In this document: piece by piece, positions 1-8,265 of the stretch
Layout: each line of letters opens with the position of its first letter
How positions within the stretch are numbered: position 1 is the first letter of the stretch
Assembly (NCBI RefSeq): GCF_020329505.1
Contig: NZ_JAGKJJ010000032.1
Span: 1-54,431 of the forward strand
From: Bradyrhizobium semiaridum
Lineage (GTDB): Bacteria; Pseudomonadota; Alphaproteobacteria; Rhizobiales; Xanthobacteraceae
DNA length: 54,431 nt
Reading direction: 5' to 3'
Made by a program: the position numbers and the translations under genes
Notes under the pieces: generated by a model
What the model saw: only the letters and a program-made list of their open reading frames with translations
Databases searched by the model: none
Told to the model about the DNA's origin: nothing

Positions 1-119
1 CGAACAGAGGGCGCAGGGAAAGCCGGGTGCCGATCGCACCCATGGGCCCCGAGCAATGGGTAGAAAGCTCGGGGGTAGGACCACAGGTGTAACCGGAAAC
101 AACCCGGCTTTCCCTGCGC
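1..119. repeat. Structured palindromic element, candidate repeat or small RNA
   Basis: An 18-bp perfect inverted repeat (11-28 against 102-119) encloses two further perfect hairpins: a 6-bp stem (25-30 with 36-41, overlapping the outer arm by four bases) and an 8-bp stem (47-54 with 67-74, loop 55-66). Folded as RNA this is a closed stem with a multi-way junction. No credible coding frame uses it. I recall similar sequence as a multi-copy dispersed element in Bradyrhizobium-type genomes, but that is memory and not a search. It may be a small RNA or a non-autonomous repeat. The left edge is at the window boundary, so the element could extend further. Confidence 0.55.
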
Positions 120-686
120 GATGGGTTACGGCTTATACGTGCTTACCCCGGCGAGACTGGGCTTTGTTGTCACCGCCCTCGCAAGACGCAATTGCATCGA
201 GCGAGAGGACACCTGCCACCAGGGCGTCCGGCCTGCACGATTTCGCCGTCCGCCTCGCGTGCTGTCGTCACTGACACGCGCGGCGTCCACCGCATCTCGA
301 CCCGACGCTAATGACGATGCGCAGCGCCCCTCGATCGGGTGAGACGGGCAAACCATACACCGAGTTGCTGTTCCGAAAAAGCGAAATATTTTTGCATCGG
401 GGTATTGACCGGTTTGGGTGAGTTGCCCGTCGGGCAGTCACACAGACATCACTCGCGTCATTCCGGGGCGTGCCAAGGGGGCCGCGCGATATGTCCGGTG
501 CTGCCTACTCCTTGATCAATCCGTGAGCGCCGACCCACTACTTTAGTTGTCATCAACGCATGGCGATCTGCGCGCAGTTTCACTTGCTGCGCATGTTGTC
601 GCAGCTATAGTCGCGCCCCAACAGAGGCCCCAATGGGCCCAAGGAGAGAGCCCGAAGCGGCCGAAGAAAAAGAGGAGCGAAACAGA
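120..686. other. Non-coding leader region upstream of the liv operon
   Basis: Short open frames here (56-356) run through the structured element and have no recognisable protein features, so I call no gene. An 8-bp inverted repeat pairs 343-350 with 424-431 around an AT-richer core (about 360-410). This may be the distal part of the same dispersed element as 1-119. The stretch from about 430 to 686 must hold the promoter of the liv operon, but I cannot place -35/-10 boxes with confidence. Confidence 0.4.
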
Positions 687-1940
687 ATGAGAAAAACATC
701 CCGACGAACGTTTCATGCGTTGCAACAACTGGCGGGAGTAGCCGCACTGGGCCTCGTGGCCGCAGCTCCGAGTGGTGCGCTGGCCGCGGATACACTCAAG
801 ATCGGCGTCATCGCCGAAGCGCAGGCGATCGCCGGCGCGTCGATCCCGCAGGCGGCGCAGCTTGCGGCCGACGAGATCAACGCCAAGGGCGGCATCGACG
901 GCCGCAAGATCGAGATCGTCACCTACGACAACCACTCCTCCTCGGCGGACTCGGTGCGCGCGTTCCAGCGCGCGGTGAATGAGGACAAGGTCAACGCCGT
1001 CATCTCGAGCTACATCAGCGAGGTGGTGCTGGCGTTGGAGCCGTGGGCCTCGCGGCTGAAGACGCCGTTCGTGACGCCGGGCGCCGCCTCCAACGAGATC
1101 AGCAAGAGCGTTCACGCCGACTACGAGAAGAACAAGTACACCTTCCACGGCTACCTGACCTCGGCTGCGCTGGCGCTGTCGGTGTGCGATTCCGCCAAGG
1201 ATCTCCTGGTCGATCAGAAGCACATGAAGACTGCGGTCATCATGAGCGAGGACGCCGCCTGGACCAAGCCGCTCGACGTCGGCTACGAGGAATGCCTGCC
1301 GAAGATTGGGCTCAAGGTCGTCGACCACATCCGCTTCTCGCCCGACACCACCGATTTCACGCCGATCTTCAACAAGATCGAGACGGCCAAGCCCGACGTC
1401 ATCATCACCGGCATCTCGCATGTCGGCGTGCAACCGACGGTGCAGTGGAAGAACCAGCAGGTGCCGATCCCGATGTTCGGCATCTCCTCGCAGGCCACCA
1501 ACGAGACCTTCGGCAAGGATACCAACGACGCCGCCGAGGGCGTGCTGTATCAGGGCGTGTCGGGGCCGAACGTCGCGGTGACGCCGAAGTCGGTGCCGTT
1601 CGCGGAGGCCTTCAAGAAGCGCTTCGGCAACTATCCGTCCTATGCCGGTTACACCGCCTATGACGAGGTCTACTACATCGCCGACGCGGTGAAGCGGGCC
1701 GGCTCGGTCGAGGCCGACAAGATGGTCGCGGCGCTGGAGCAGACCGATTGGGAAGGCACCATCGGGCGCGTCCAGTTCTACGGCAAGGACGATCCGTTCA
1801 CCCACTCGATCAAGTACGGCAAGGGTCTGATCACCGGGCTGATGCTGCAGTGGCAGGGCGGCAAGCAGGTCGCGGTCTGGCCCAAGGAGGTCGCCAGGAG
1901 CGAGCTCAAGTTCCCGAGCTTCGTCAAGGCGACGAACTGA
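687..1940 (+). CDS. Branched-chain amino-acid-type ABC transporter substrate-binding protein (copy 1)
   Basis: This is a periplasmic binding protein of the LivK/Leu-Ile-Val family (417 aa) that captures the ligand for the LivHM-LivGF transporter encoded next. The start at 687 follows AGGAG at 673-677; a longer in-frame start at 633 would put 18 charged residues before the signal peptide. The N terminus reads SRRTF followed by a hydrophobic stretch and ends in GALA, which is a Tat-like twin-arginine signal. The mature part begins DTLKIGVIAEAQ and includes the typical DEINAKGG and VRAFQRAV segments of the family. About three quarters of its residues match, by eye, the second binding protein at 5377-6618. 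The ligand cannot be read from sequence; such proteins bind branched-chain or other amino acids, amides, urea or aromatic acids. Confidence 0.93.
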   Translation: MRKTSRRTFHALQQLAGVAALGLVAAAPSGALAADTLKIGVIAEAQAIAGASIPQAAQLAADEINAKGGIDGRKIEIVTYDNHSSSADSVRAFQRAVNEDKVNAVISSYISEVVLALEPWASRLKTPFVTPGAASNEISKSVHADYEKNKYTFHGYLTSAALALSVCDSAKDLLVDQKHMKTAVIMSEDAAWTKPLDVGYEECLPKIGLKVVDHIRFSPDTTDFTPIFNKIETAKPDVIITGISHVGVQPTVQWKNQQVPIPMFGISSQATNETFGKDTNDAAEGVLYQGVSGPNVAVTPKSVPFAEAFKKRFGNYPSYAGYTAYDEVYYIADAVKRAGSVEADKMVAALEQTDWEGTIGRVQFYGKDDPFTHSIKYGKGLITGLMLQWQGGKQVAVWPKEVARSELKFPSFVKATN

Positions 1941-2053
1941 TCGGTGACCAACGTGCTCCCGGTATTCGCCGGGAGCATTCGTCTGCAGCCCCGCGTGCGC
2001 CACAACCACGCGTTCTCCAAAAACAGGCAGCCCTGCTGCCGCGGCAATCCGAG

Positions 2054-2929
2054 ATGCTTGCGTTACAAATCCTGATCGATGGCTTCGCCATCAGTGCCCT
2101 CTATGCCCTCGGCGCCACCGGCTTCACCTTGATCTTCGGTGTCTCCGGCGTGCTCAATCTCTCCCACGGTGCCATCATGGTGGCGGCGGCGGTCGCGGCC
2201 TGGGCCGCGGCCAGCGTGCTGCACCTCGACACCTATACCGGCGCGCTGGTGGGCGTCGGCGTCGCGCTGGTGGTGGCGTTCGCGACCTATTTCGCGGTGG
2301 TCAAGCCGATCCAGAATTCCCGGCGCATCCCCAATGAGGAGAAGGAGATCTTCGTCCTTACCGGCACGCTGTTGTGGGGGATCATGATCCAGGAGCTGAT
2401 CGCCTATTTCTTCACCAACAACGCCAAGACGGTGCTGCCGATCATCGAGGGCGTGGTCACGATTTTCGGCGTGCGCACGCCGCGCAACGAGATCTTCACC
2501 GCCATCGTCTGCTGCCTCGTGATCGGCCTGCTGTGGCTGCTGGTGAACCGCACCCGGACCGGCAAGGCGGTGCTGGCAGCTTCGATGAACCCGCGCGGCG
2601 TCACGCTGCTCGGGCTCGAGCTCACCCAGATCTACATCGTGGTGTGGGCGATCTACGGCATCCTGGCCGGCATCGCCGGCGTGCTGCTCGGCATGTTCCT
2701 CGGCGTCAGCTCCTACAGCGTCGGGCCGCTGACTGCGAGCGCGTTCTCGATCGTGGTGCTCGGGGGCCTCGGCAGCGTGTCCGGCTCGCTGATCGCAGCG
2801 TTCGTCGTCGGCTATCTCGAGACGCTGACGGCCTATCTGATCTCGCCGGCCTACCGCACCATTCCGGCGCTGCTGCTGCTTGTGTTCGTGATGTACATCC
2901 GGCCCCAGGGCCTCTTGGGGAGGCGCTGA
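2054..2929 (+). CDS. livH: Branched-chain amino-acid-type ABC permease LivH
   Basis: Inner-membrane permease of 291 aa, LivH family, forming the translocation path with LivM. Hydrophobic segments run through almost the whole protein. The N terminus (FAISALYALGATGFTLIFG, then GVLNLSHGAI) and the late LGGLGSVSGSLIAAFVVG stretch, which is the loop that contacts the ATPase, are diagnostic. The start at 2054 gives the usual length; the open frame continues upstream into the preceding gene but without homology. It lies 113 bases after the first binding-protein gene and one base before livM, so it is probably in the same transcript. Confidence 0.93.
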   Translation: MLALQILIDGFAISALYALGATGFTLIFGVSGVLNLSHGAIMVAAAVAAWAAASVLHLDTYTGALVGVGVALVVAFATYFAVVKPIQNSRRIPNEEKEIFVLTGTLLWGIMIQELIAYFFTNNAKTVLPIIEGVVTIFGVRTPRNEIFTAIVCCLVIGLLWLLVNRTRTGKAVLAASMNPRGVTLLGLELTQIYIVVWAIYGILAGIAGVLLGMFLGVSSYSVGPLTASAFSIVVLGGLGSVSGSLIAAFVVGYLETLTAYLISPAYRTIPALLLLVFVMYIRPQGLLGRR

Positions 2930-2930
2930 G

Positions 2931-3857
2931 ATGGCCAATTTCTTTACCTCGCGCCTGTTCTTTATCTCGGCGGCATGCGTCGTGATCGCCGCGACGCTGC
3001 CGCTCTACGTCTCCGGCTACGTGCTCGGGCTGCTCACCGTCGCGTTCTATTTCGGCGTGTTCGCGATGGCCTGGGACCTGCTGTTCGGCTTTGCCGGCGA
3101 GGTCAATTTCGGGCCGACCTTCCTGATCGGCACCGGTGCCTACACGGCCGGCATCCTCAACAACCAATTCGGCTGGTCGGTCTATCTGTGCATCCTGCTC
3201 GGCGCGCTGGCCTCGGTGGTCGCCGGCTTCGTGCTGGCGCTGCCGGCGCTGCGGGTGAGGGGACCTTATTTCGGCCTGACCACCTTGGTCGCGGTGCTGA
3301 TGCTGCAGAACTTCATCGTGGTGTTCGCCGATCTCACCGGCGGCGAGATCGGGCTGACCATTCCCGACGTCATCACCATCAATGCCGGCGCCAACTACTG
3401 GATCGCGCTCGGATTCATGACAACAAGCGCGGCGATCCTCTATGGCCTGTCGCAATCGCCGGTCGGCCTGGTGCTGCAGGCGAGCGGGCAGGACCCGGTG
3501 CAGGCCGGCGCGCTCGGCTTCAATATCGTCAAGCACAAGCTCGCCGCCTTCATCGTCAGCGCGTTCTTCTCCGGGCTGTCGGGCGCGCTGCTGGTGTTCT
3601 ACTTCGGCACCGCCTCGGTCGGCACCGTCGTCGACGTCGCGGTCGGGGTCAACGTGATCGTCTCCGCGGTGCTCGGCGGAAGGCGCACCGTGCTGGGAGC
3701 TGCGCTGGGCGCGATCTTCCTGATCGTCGCCGGCGAGTTCCTGCGGCCGACCGGCGAGCTTGCCACCTTCATCGTCTCGGCGGTGGCGCTGCTCGTCGTC
3801 CTGTTCTTCCCCGGCGGTTTCCTCGGAGCGGCCCTGTCACGCGAGGCGCGCTCCTGA
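2931..3857 (+). CDS. livM: Branched-chain amino-acid-type ABC permease LivM
   Basis: Second inner-membrane permease (308 aa), LivM family. The N-terminal half has several membrane segments and the motif GFAGEVNFGPTFLIGTGAYT, the family's usual signature around the 'GxxSxGxxxFxGxGAY' region. The C-terminal half carries SALSGALLVFYFGTAS-like and VLGGRRTVLGAALGA segments expected for the ATPase-facing loop. The start codon follows the livH stop by one base with GGGGAGG just upstream, and its stop codon shares a base with the start of the ATPase gene (TGATG at 3855-3859), so translation is probably coupled through livH, livM and the ATPase. Confidence 0.93.
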   Translation: MANFFTSRLFFISAACVVIAATLPLYVSGYVLGLLTVAFYFGVFAMAWDLLFGFAGEVNFGPTFLIGTGAYTAGILNNQFGWSVYLCILLGALASVVAGFVLALPALRVRGPYFGLTTLVAVLMLQNFIVVFADLTGGEIGLTIPDVITINAGANYWIALGFMTTSAAILYGLSQSPVGLVLQASGQDPVQAGALGFNIVKHKLAAFIVSAFFSGLSGALLVFYFGTASVGTVVDVAVGVNVIVSAVLGGRRTVLGAALGAIFLIVAGEFLRPTGELATFIVSAVALLVVLFFPGGFLGAALSREARS

Positions 3858-5335
3858 TGGATCAGACTGTGACCACTGCAACCCTCAGCGTCCGCGGACT
3901 CACCAAGAGATTTGGCGGCCTCACGGCCGTGAAGAATCTCTCCTTCGAGCTGCATCCCGGCGAGATCCTCGGCCTGATCGGGCCGAACGGCTCCGGCAAG
4001 TCGACCGCGATGAAGAGCGTGATGGGCATCGAGCGCCCGACCGCGGGCGAGGTGCTGTTCGAGGGCGAGAACGTCGCCGGCCTGCCCGCGCACAAGATCG
4101 CGCGCAAGGGCTTTGGCATGGTGTTCCAGCACTCGCGGCCGCTGAACCGGCAGACCGTGCTGGAGAACATCATGGTCGCGCTCCTGCCCGACAGCCTGTT
4201 CATGCTGTTCCCCGACAAGGCGCTGACCGAGCGCGCCAAATGGATCGCCGAGCGCGTCGGCCTCGGCGCCGTCATGGATCGCCGCCCGCCGACATTGCCG
4301 TTCGCCGATCTGCGCCGGCTCGAACTGGCGAAGGCGATCGCGCGCGATCCAAAGGTGGTGCTGGTCGACGAGCCCTTCGCCGGCCTGACCAGCGCCGAGG
4401 TCGGCACGTTCTCCGCATTGATCCGCAGTTTTCGCGACGAGGGGCGCGCGGTGATGCTGGTCGATCACAACGTCAAGAGCGTCGCGGCGCTGGTCGACCG
4501 CGTGCTCGCGATGTATCTCGGCGAGGAGATCACGACCGGGCGCGCCGAGGACGTGATGAAGAACGAGACGGTGCGGCGGGTCTATCTCGGCGGCGCGATC
4601 GAGACCCATGCGCGGCCCGAGACCTCGTTCAAGGACAAGGTGCCGCTGCTGCAGGTCGAGAATGTCAGCGTGCACTACGGCAAGGCGCAGGCGCTGGAGA
4701 ACGTCTCGATCCACGTCCATGAGGGCGAGTTCGTCTCCATCGTCGGGCTGAACGGCGCCGGCAAGACCACGCTGTTCAACACCATCTCGGGCTTCCTGCC
4801 GTACACCGGCGAGATCATCCGCGGCGGCGAGAAGCTGCGCGGCACGGGTCCGGCGAAGATCGCGCGCTCTGGCCTCGTGCAGTGCCCGGAATCCCGCGAG
4901 CTGTTCGGCGAGATGACGGTGCGCGAAAATCTCGACCTCGGCGGCCAGCATCTCGATGACGGCGCCCGGGCAAAACAGCTCGCCTGGCTGTTCGAGCTGT
5001 TCCCGATCCTGAAGGAGCGGCAAGGCCAGATGGCGCAGACGCTGTCCGGCGGCGAGCAGCAGATGCTGGCGATCGGCCGCGCGCTGATGATGCAGCCGCA
5101 GATCCTGATCCTCGACGAGCCGACGCTGGGACTTGCGCCTGTCATCCTCGAGCTGCTGTCGAAGGCGCTGGAGAAGCTGCGCCAGACCACCAGGATCACG
5201 GTGCTGCTCGGCGAGCAGAATGTGACCTTCGCGCTGCCGCATGCCGACCGCGTCTACGTGCTGGAGCATGCCAGGATCGTCTGGGAGGGCGATCCCGGCC
5301 GGTTCGCCGCGGAGGCCGGCAAGGACTTTCTCTGA
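3857..5335 (+). CDS. Fused LivG-LivF ABC ATPase (two nucleotide-binding domains in one chain)
   Basis: A 492-aa cytoplasmic ATPase that would energise the LivHM permease. Normally LivG and LivF are separate subunits; here one reading frame carries both. Domain 1 (about 8-250, LivG-like) has Walker A GPNGSGKST at 42-50, Walker B VVLVDEP at 167-173 and an H-loop histidine near 204. Its signature region reads LPFAD (147-151) where LivG proteins have LSYGQ-like, so it is degenerate. Domain 2 (about 263-492, LivF-like) has Walker A GLNGAGKTT at 297-305, canonical signature LSGGE at 396-400 and Walker B ILILDEP at 416-422. The linker is about residues 245-262. The start overlaps the livM stop by one base. 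No stop or frameshift interrupts the join, so this is a true fusion in the sequence given. Confidence 0.93.
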   Translation: MDQTVTTATLSVRGLTKRFGGLTAVKNLSFELHPGEILGLIGPNGSGKSTAMKSVMGIERPTAGEVLFEGENVAGLPAHKIARKGFGMVFQHSRPLNRQTVLENIMVALLPDSLFMLFPDKALTERAKWIAERVGLGAVMDRRPPTLPFADLRRLELAKAIARDPKVVLVDEPFAGLTSAEVGTFSALIRSFRDEGRAVMLVDHNVKSVAALVDRVLAMYLGEEITTGRAEDVMKNETVRRVYLGGAIETHARPETSFKDKVPLLQVENVSVHYGKAQALENVSIHVHEGEFVSIVGLNGAGKTTLFNTISGFLPYTGEIIRGGEKLRGTGPAKIARSGLVQCPESRELFGEMTVRENLDLGGQHLDDGARAKQLAWLFELFPILKERQGQMAQTLSGGEQQMLAIGRALMMQPQILILDEPTLGLAPVILELLSKALEKLRQTTRITVLLGEQNVTFALPHADRVYVLEHARIVWEGDPGRFAAEAGKDFL

Positions 5336-5376
5336 CGTTGGAAGATCAACAACAAAGCAAAACAAGGGAGATCATG

Positions 5377-6618
5377 ATGTCACGCTATGCAACCGCCACC
5401 CGCGCGAGCCTTTTGGCTTCGGCGCTCGCACTGTGCCTCGCGGCGCCGGCCTATGCGCAGTCGAAGGATCCGATCAAGATCGGCGTGATCGCCGAGGTGC
5501 AGTCGATCGCCGGCGCGGCGACGCCGGGCGGCGCGCAGATCGCGGCCGACGAGATCAACGCCAAGGGCGGCGTGATGGGCCGCAAGATCGAGATCGTCAC
5601 CTACGACAACAAGTCGTCGTCGGCGGACTCGGTGCGCGCGTTCCAGCGCGCGGTCAGCGAGGACAAGGTCTCTGCTGTGATCGCGAGCTATATCAGCGAG
5701 GTGGTGCTGGCGCTGGAGCCGTGGGCCTCGCGGCTGAAGATGCCCTTGATCACGCCGGGCGCCGCGTCGAACGAGATCACCAAGGCGGTGCACAACGACT
5801 ATGAGAAGAACAAGTACACGTTCCACGGCTATCTGACCTCGGCCGCACAGGCGCAGCTGGTTTGCGATGCCGCCAAGGAGCTGCTTGCCGACAAGCTGAA
5901 GTTCAAGTCGGCGGCGATCATGAGCGAGGATGCGGCCTGGACCAAGCCGCTCGATGTCGGCTACGAGGCCTGCTTGCCGAAAGCCGGGCTGAAGGTGGTC
6001 GAGCACATCCGCTTCTCGCCTGATACGACCGACTTCACGCCGATCTTCAACAAGATCGAGGCCGCCAAGCCCGACGTGATCGTCACCGGGATCTCGCATG
6101 TCGGCGTGCAGCCGACCGTGCAGTGGAAGAACCAGCAGGTGCCGATCCCGATGTTTGGCATCAGCGCGCAGGCGCTGAGCCCGTCGTTCTGGGGCGACAC
6201 CAACGGCGCGGCCGAAGGCGTGCCCTCGCTTGCGGTGGCGACCCCCGATGTCGCGGTGACCTCCAAGACAAAACCGTTCGCGGCCGCCTTCAAGGCCAAG
6301 TTCGGCACCCCGCCGGCCTATACCGGCTACACCGCCTATGACGAGGTCTACATCATCGCGGAGGCGATCCAGCGCGCCGGCTCGACCGAGCCGGACAAGA
6401 TGGTGGCCGAGCTCGAGAAGACCGACTTCGAGGGCACCATCGGCAAGATCCAGTTCTACGGCAAGAACGACGAGTTCACCCACGGCATCAAGTCCGGCCC
6501 GGGCGCGGTGACCGGCCTCGTGTTCCAGTGGCAGAACGGCAAGCAGATCACGGTCTGGCCGAAGGCGATCGCCGAGGGTGACATGAAGTTTCCGAACTTC
6601 GTGAAGCTGTCGCAGTAA
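5377..6618 (+). CDS. Branched-chain amino-acid-type ABC transporter substrate-binding protein (copy 2)
   Basis: Second periplasmic binding protein of the operon (413 aa), a close paralogue of the one at 687-1940. Long blocks are identical or nearly so, for example VQPTVQWKNQQVPIPMFGI, while the segments around residues 250-290 differ most and could alter ligand range. The signal peptide here is an ordinary Sec type ending AAPAYAQ, without the twin arginines of copy 1. Two adjacent ATGs exist (5374 and 5377); AGGGAG at 5365-5370 fits 5377 better. It starts 41 bases after the ATPase gene and so is likely cotranscribed. The operon is therefore bracketed by two versions of the same receptor. Confidence 0.92.
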   Translation: MSRYATATRASLLASALALCLAAPAYAQSKDPIKIGVIAEVQSIAGAATPGGAQIAADEINAKGGVMGRKIEIVTYDNKSSSADSVRAFQRAVSEDKVSAVIASYISEVVLALEPWASRLKMPLITPGAASNEITKAVHNDYEKNKYTFHGYLTSAAQAQLVCDAAKELLADKLKFKSAAIMSEDAAWTKPLDVGYEACLPKAGLKVVEHIRFSPDTTDFTPIFNKIEAAKPDVIVTGISHVGVQPTVQWKNQQVPIPMFGISAQALSPSFWGDTNGAAEGVPSLAVATPDVAVTSKTKPFAAAFKAKFGTPPAYTGYTAYDEVYIIAEAIQRAGSTEPDKMVAELEKTDFEGTIGKIQFYGKNDEFTHGIKSGPGAVTGLVFQWQNGKQITVWPKAIAEGDMKFPNFVKLSQ

Positions 6619-6634
6619 GGCAAGACCCTCACCA

Positions 6635-6720
6635 CCGTCATTGCGAGGAGCGAAGCGACGAAGCAATCTATCTTTGCCCGAGTCGAGAGATGGATTGCTT
6701 CGCTTCGCTCGCAATGACGG
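6635..6720. repeat. Palindromic dispersed repeat between convergent genes
   Basis: Two long arms are complementary: CCGTCATTGCGAG at 6635-6647 against the end at 6720, and GAAGCAATC near 6659-6667 against GATTGCTTC near 6693-6701, separated by about 25 bases. The left arm carries a few extra bases, so the pairing is imperfect in its middle. It lies between the liv operon (plus strand) and the NDH-2-like gene (minus strand), where it could act as a bidirectional transcript end. I recall this sequence as very frequent in Bradyrhizobium and relatives, which remains to be confirmed by search. Confidence 0.7.
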
Positions 6721-6774
6721 CTGAGGGATTGCGCGACCACTGACTGCGCGATTGTCGGATGCTGCGAGGAATTA

Positions 6775-7989
6775 TTACTTCTTCGTCGGTGGCGCCGCCT
6801 GGATCGTCGGGGCTGCCGCCGCGAGCAGCGCGGCGCGGTCGCCGTCGCGCGGCGGATAGATGCGCTGCCGGTTGATGATCTGCTTGGTCGCCTTCGCCGC
6901 CGCTCCGGTGGTGTGCACCTCGCGGTCCCAGCCGGTGGTGTAGAGAGCGCCCCAGGGGCCGAGATCGAGCACCGTGACGTACCAGTCGATGTCGAGCGGC
7001 AGCATTGCTGCGCCGTGGAGGTCCGCCATGACATTGTGGCCGGCGAAGCGCCCCATTGGCCGCGCGAACTGGCAGGACATCACGGTCGGATGGGTGCCGT
7101 CGATCAGGCAGGCCGCGACATCGCCTGCGGCGAACATGTCGACGAGCCCCTCGGCGCGCATGAAGTGATCGACCGCGAGACGGCCGAGCTTGTCGCGCTG
7201 AACCGGCAGGGCCGCGGCGAGGGGACTGGCGCGCATCCCGGCGCACCAGACCACGGTCTTGGTCGGAATGATATCGCCCGTATCGAGCGTGATGCTGCTG
7301 GCATCGACGGCGCTTACCCTGACGCCGAGCCGGGTCTCGACGCCGAGCGCCGAGAGCGCCTCGTTGATGACGGGACGTCCGTGCGCGCCGAAGGTGGCGC
7401 CGACGACAGGATTGTGATCGATCAGGATGACGCGGCGGTCACCGGTGATGCCGGCGCGCGCGAGCTTGTCCGGCATCTCGGTCGCGACCTCGATGCCGGT
7501 GAAGCCGGCGCCGACCACGACCACTGTCGTGCGCGCCGGCGATGGCGGCTGCTTGCCGAGCGCCGCGAGATGCCTGTCGAGCTCGATCGCGGCCGCATAG
7601 GTATCGACATCGAAGCCATGGATGGCAAGGCCCGGAATGGCCGGACGGACCAGCTCGCTGCCGGTCGTCAGCACCAGGCGGTCGTAGGCGAGTGCTTGCT
7701 TGCCGGCGCCGGTGCTCACCGTGACCTGTCGCGCGGCCGTATCGACTGCCTCGATCTCGGCCGCCATGTGTTTCACGCCGACGGGATCGAGCAGGCCGGC
7801 CAGCGGCAGCGCGACGTCGCTGAGATCGGTCTCGTAATTGCGCACCCGGATGTTGTGATAGGCGTTGCGATCGACCACGAGGATCTCGGTGTCCGCGGCG
7901 CGGACGCCGACCTCCTCGCGCTTGCGCGCGGCGGCGAGGGCGGCCCACAGCCCAGCAAAGCCGGCCCCCAGCACCAGTACGCGCGGCAT
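6775..7989 (-). CDS. NADH dehydrogenase type II-like FAD/NAD(P)-dependent oxidoreductase
   Basis: A 404-aa flavoprotein of the NDH-2/pyridine nucleotide-disulfide reductase class, which would oxidise NAD(P)H with FAD and pass electrons to quinone at the membrane surface. The N terminus has the FAD dinucleotide fold (VLGAGFAGLWAAL, residues 5-17) and the middle has the NAD(P) fold (VVVVGAGFTGIEVATEM, about 156-172). A later segment, DMFAAGDVAA, is the second FAD contact. There is no redox-active CxxC pair, which argues against a disulfide reductase. The C-terminal tail is Ala/Pro-rich and lacks an obvious membrane helix. No partner genes are adjacent; the 5' side faces a repeat. Exact substrate is not determinable from sequence. 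Confidence 0.85.
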   Translation of the reverse strand: MPRVLVLGAGFAGLWAALAAARKREEVGVRAADTEILVVDRNAYHNIRVRNYETDLSDVALPLAGLLDPVGVKHMAAEIEAVDTAARQVTVSTGAGKQALAYDRLVLTTGSELVRPAIPGLAIHGFDVDTYAAAIELDRHLAALGKQPPSPARTTVVVVGAGFTGIEVATEMPDKLARAGITGDRRVILIDHNPVVGATFGAHGRPVINEALSALGVETRLGVRVSAVDASSITLDTGDIIPTKTVVWCAGMRASPLAAALPVQRDKLGRLAVDHFMRAEGLVDMFAAGDVAACLIDGTHPTVMSCQFARPMGRFAGHNVMADLHGAAMLPLDIDWYVTVLDLGPWGALYTTGWDREVHTTGAAAKATKQIINRQRIYPPRDGDRAALLAAAAPTIQAAPPTKK

Positions 7990-8082
7990 CGCTCCCTCCG
8001 AGGTTCGATCAGAGGGAGATTGCCTGCGCAGGTGTGGTCAAATCAAGCGGCGTGAACAAGCCGGGCTACGGGAGCCTTCTTA

Positions 8083-8247
8083 CCTCGCCCCGCTTTCGGG
8101 GAAAGGTCGGATGGCATCGTAAGATGCGATCGGGGTGAGGGGGACTCACCGCGAGTCCGTCGCTCACCATTATCGCGGAGACAGCCCCTCACCCCAACCC
8201 CTAAGAGCGAGCTTCGCTCGTCTCGGCCCCGCAAGAGCGGGGCGAGG
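8083..8247. repeat. Dispersed repeat with GC-rich terminal inverted repeats
   Basis: The ends are an 11-bp perfect inverted repeat (CCTCGCCCCGC at 8083-8093, GCGGGGCGAGG at 8237-8247). The interior holds GGGTGAGGGG near 8134 and its complement CCCCTCACCCC near 8189, plus a small hairpin GAGCGAGCTTCGCTCGTCTC around 8206-8225. There is no open frame of note. It lies between the start of the NDH-2-like gene and the stop of the TPP enzyme gene, both on the minus strand. I recall such a nested palindromic element as abundant in Bradyrhizobium; it is probably a non-autonomous repeat with possible terminator activity. Confidence 0.65.
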
Positions 8248-8265
8248 GGGCGGTCCCGATGAACC

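Noticed and set aside
543..2009. Long minus-strand open frame opposite the first binding-protein gene
   Set aside because: It mirrors a clearly recognised gene on the other strand and is rich in Arg/His/Asp repeats expected from a high-G+C antisense frame; no family features.
2975..3856. Upstream extension of the ATPase reading frame
   Set aside because: The extension overlaps livM in another frame and is arginine-rich without motifs; the ATPase begins at 3857 with normal domain start and livM overlap.
6635..8247. Insertion sequence remnants
   Set aside because: No transposase fragment or flanking direct repeats are visible; the elements are short palindromic repeats.
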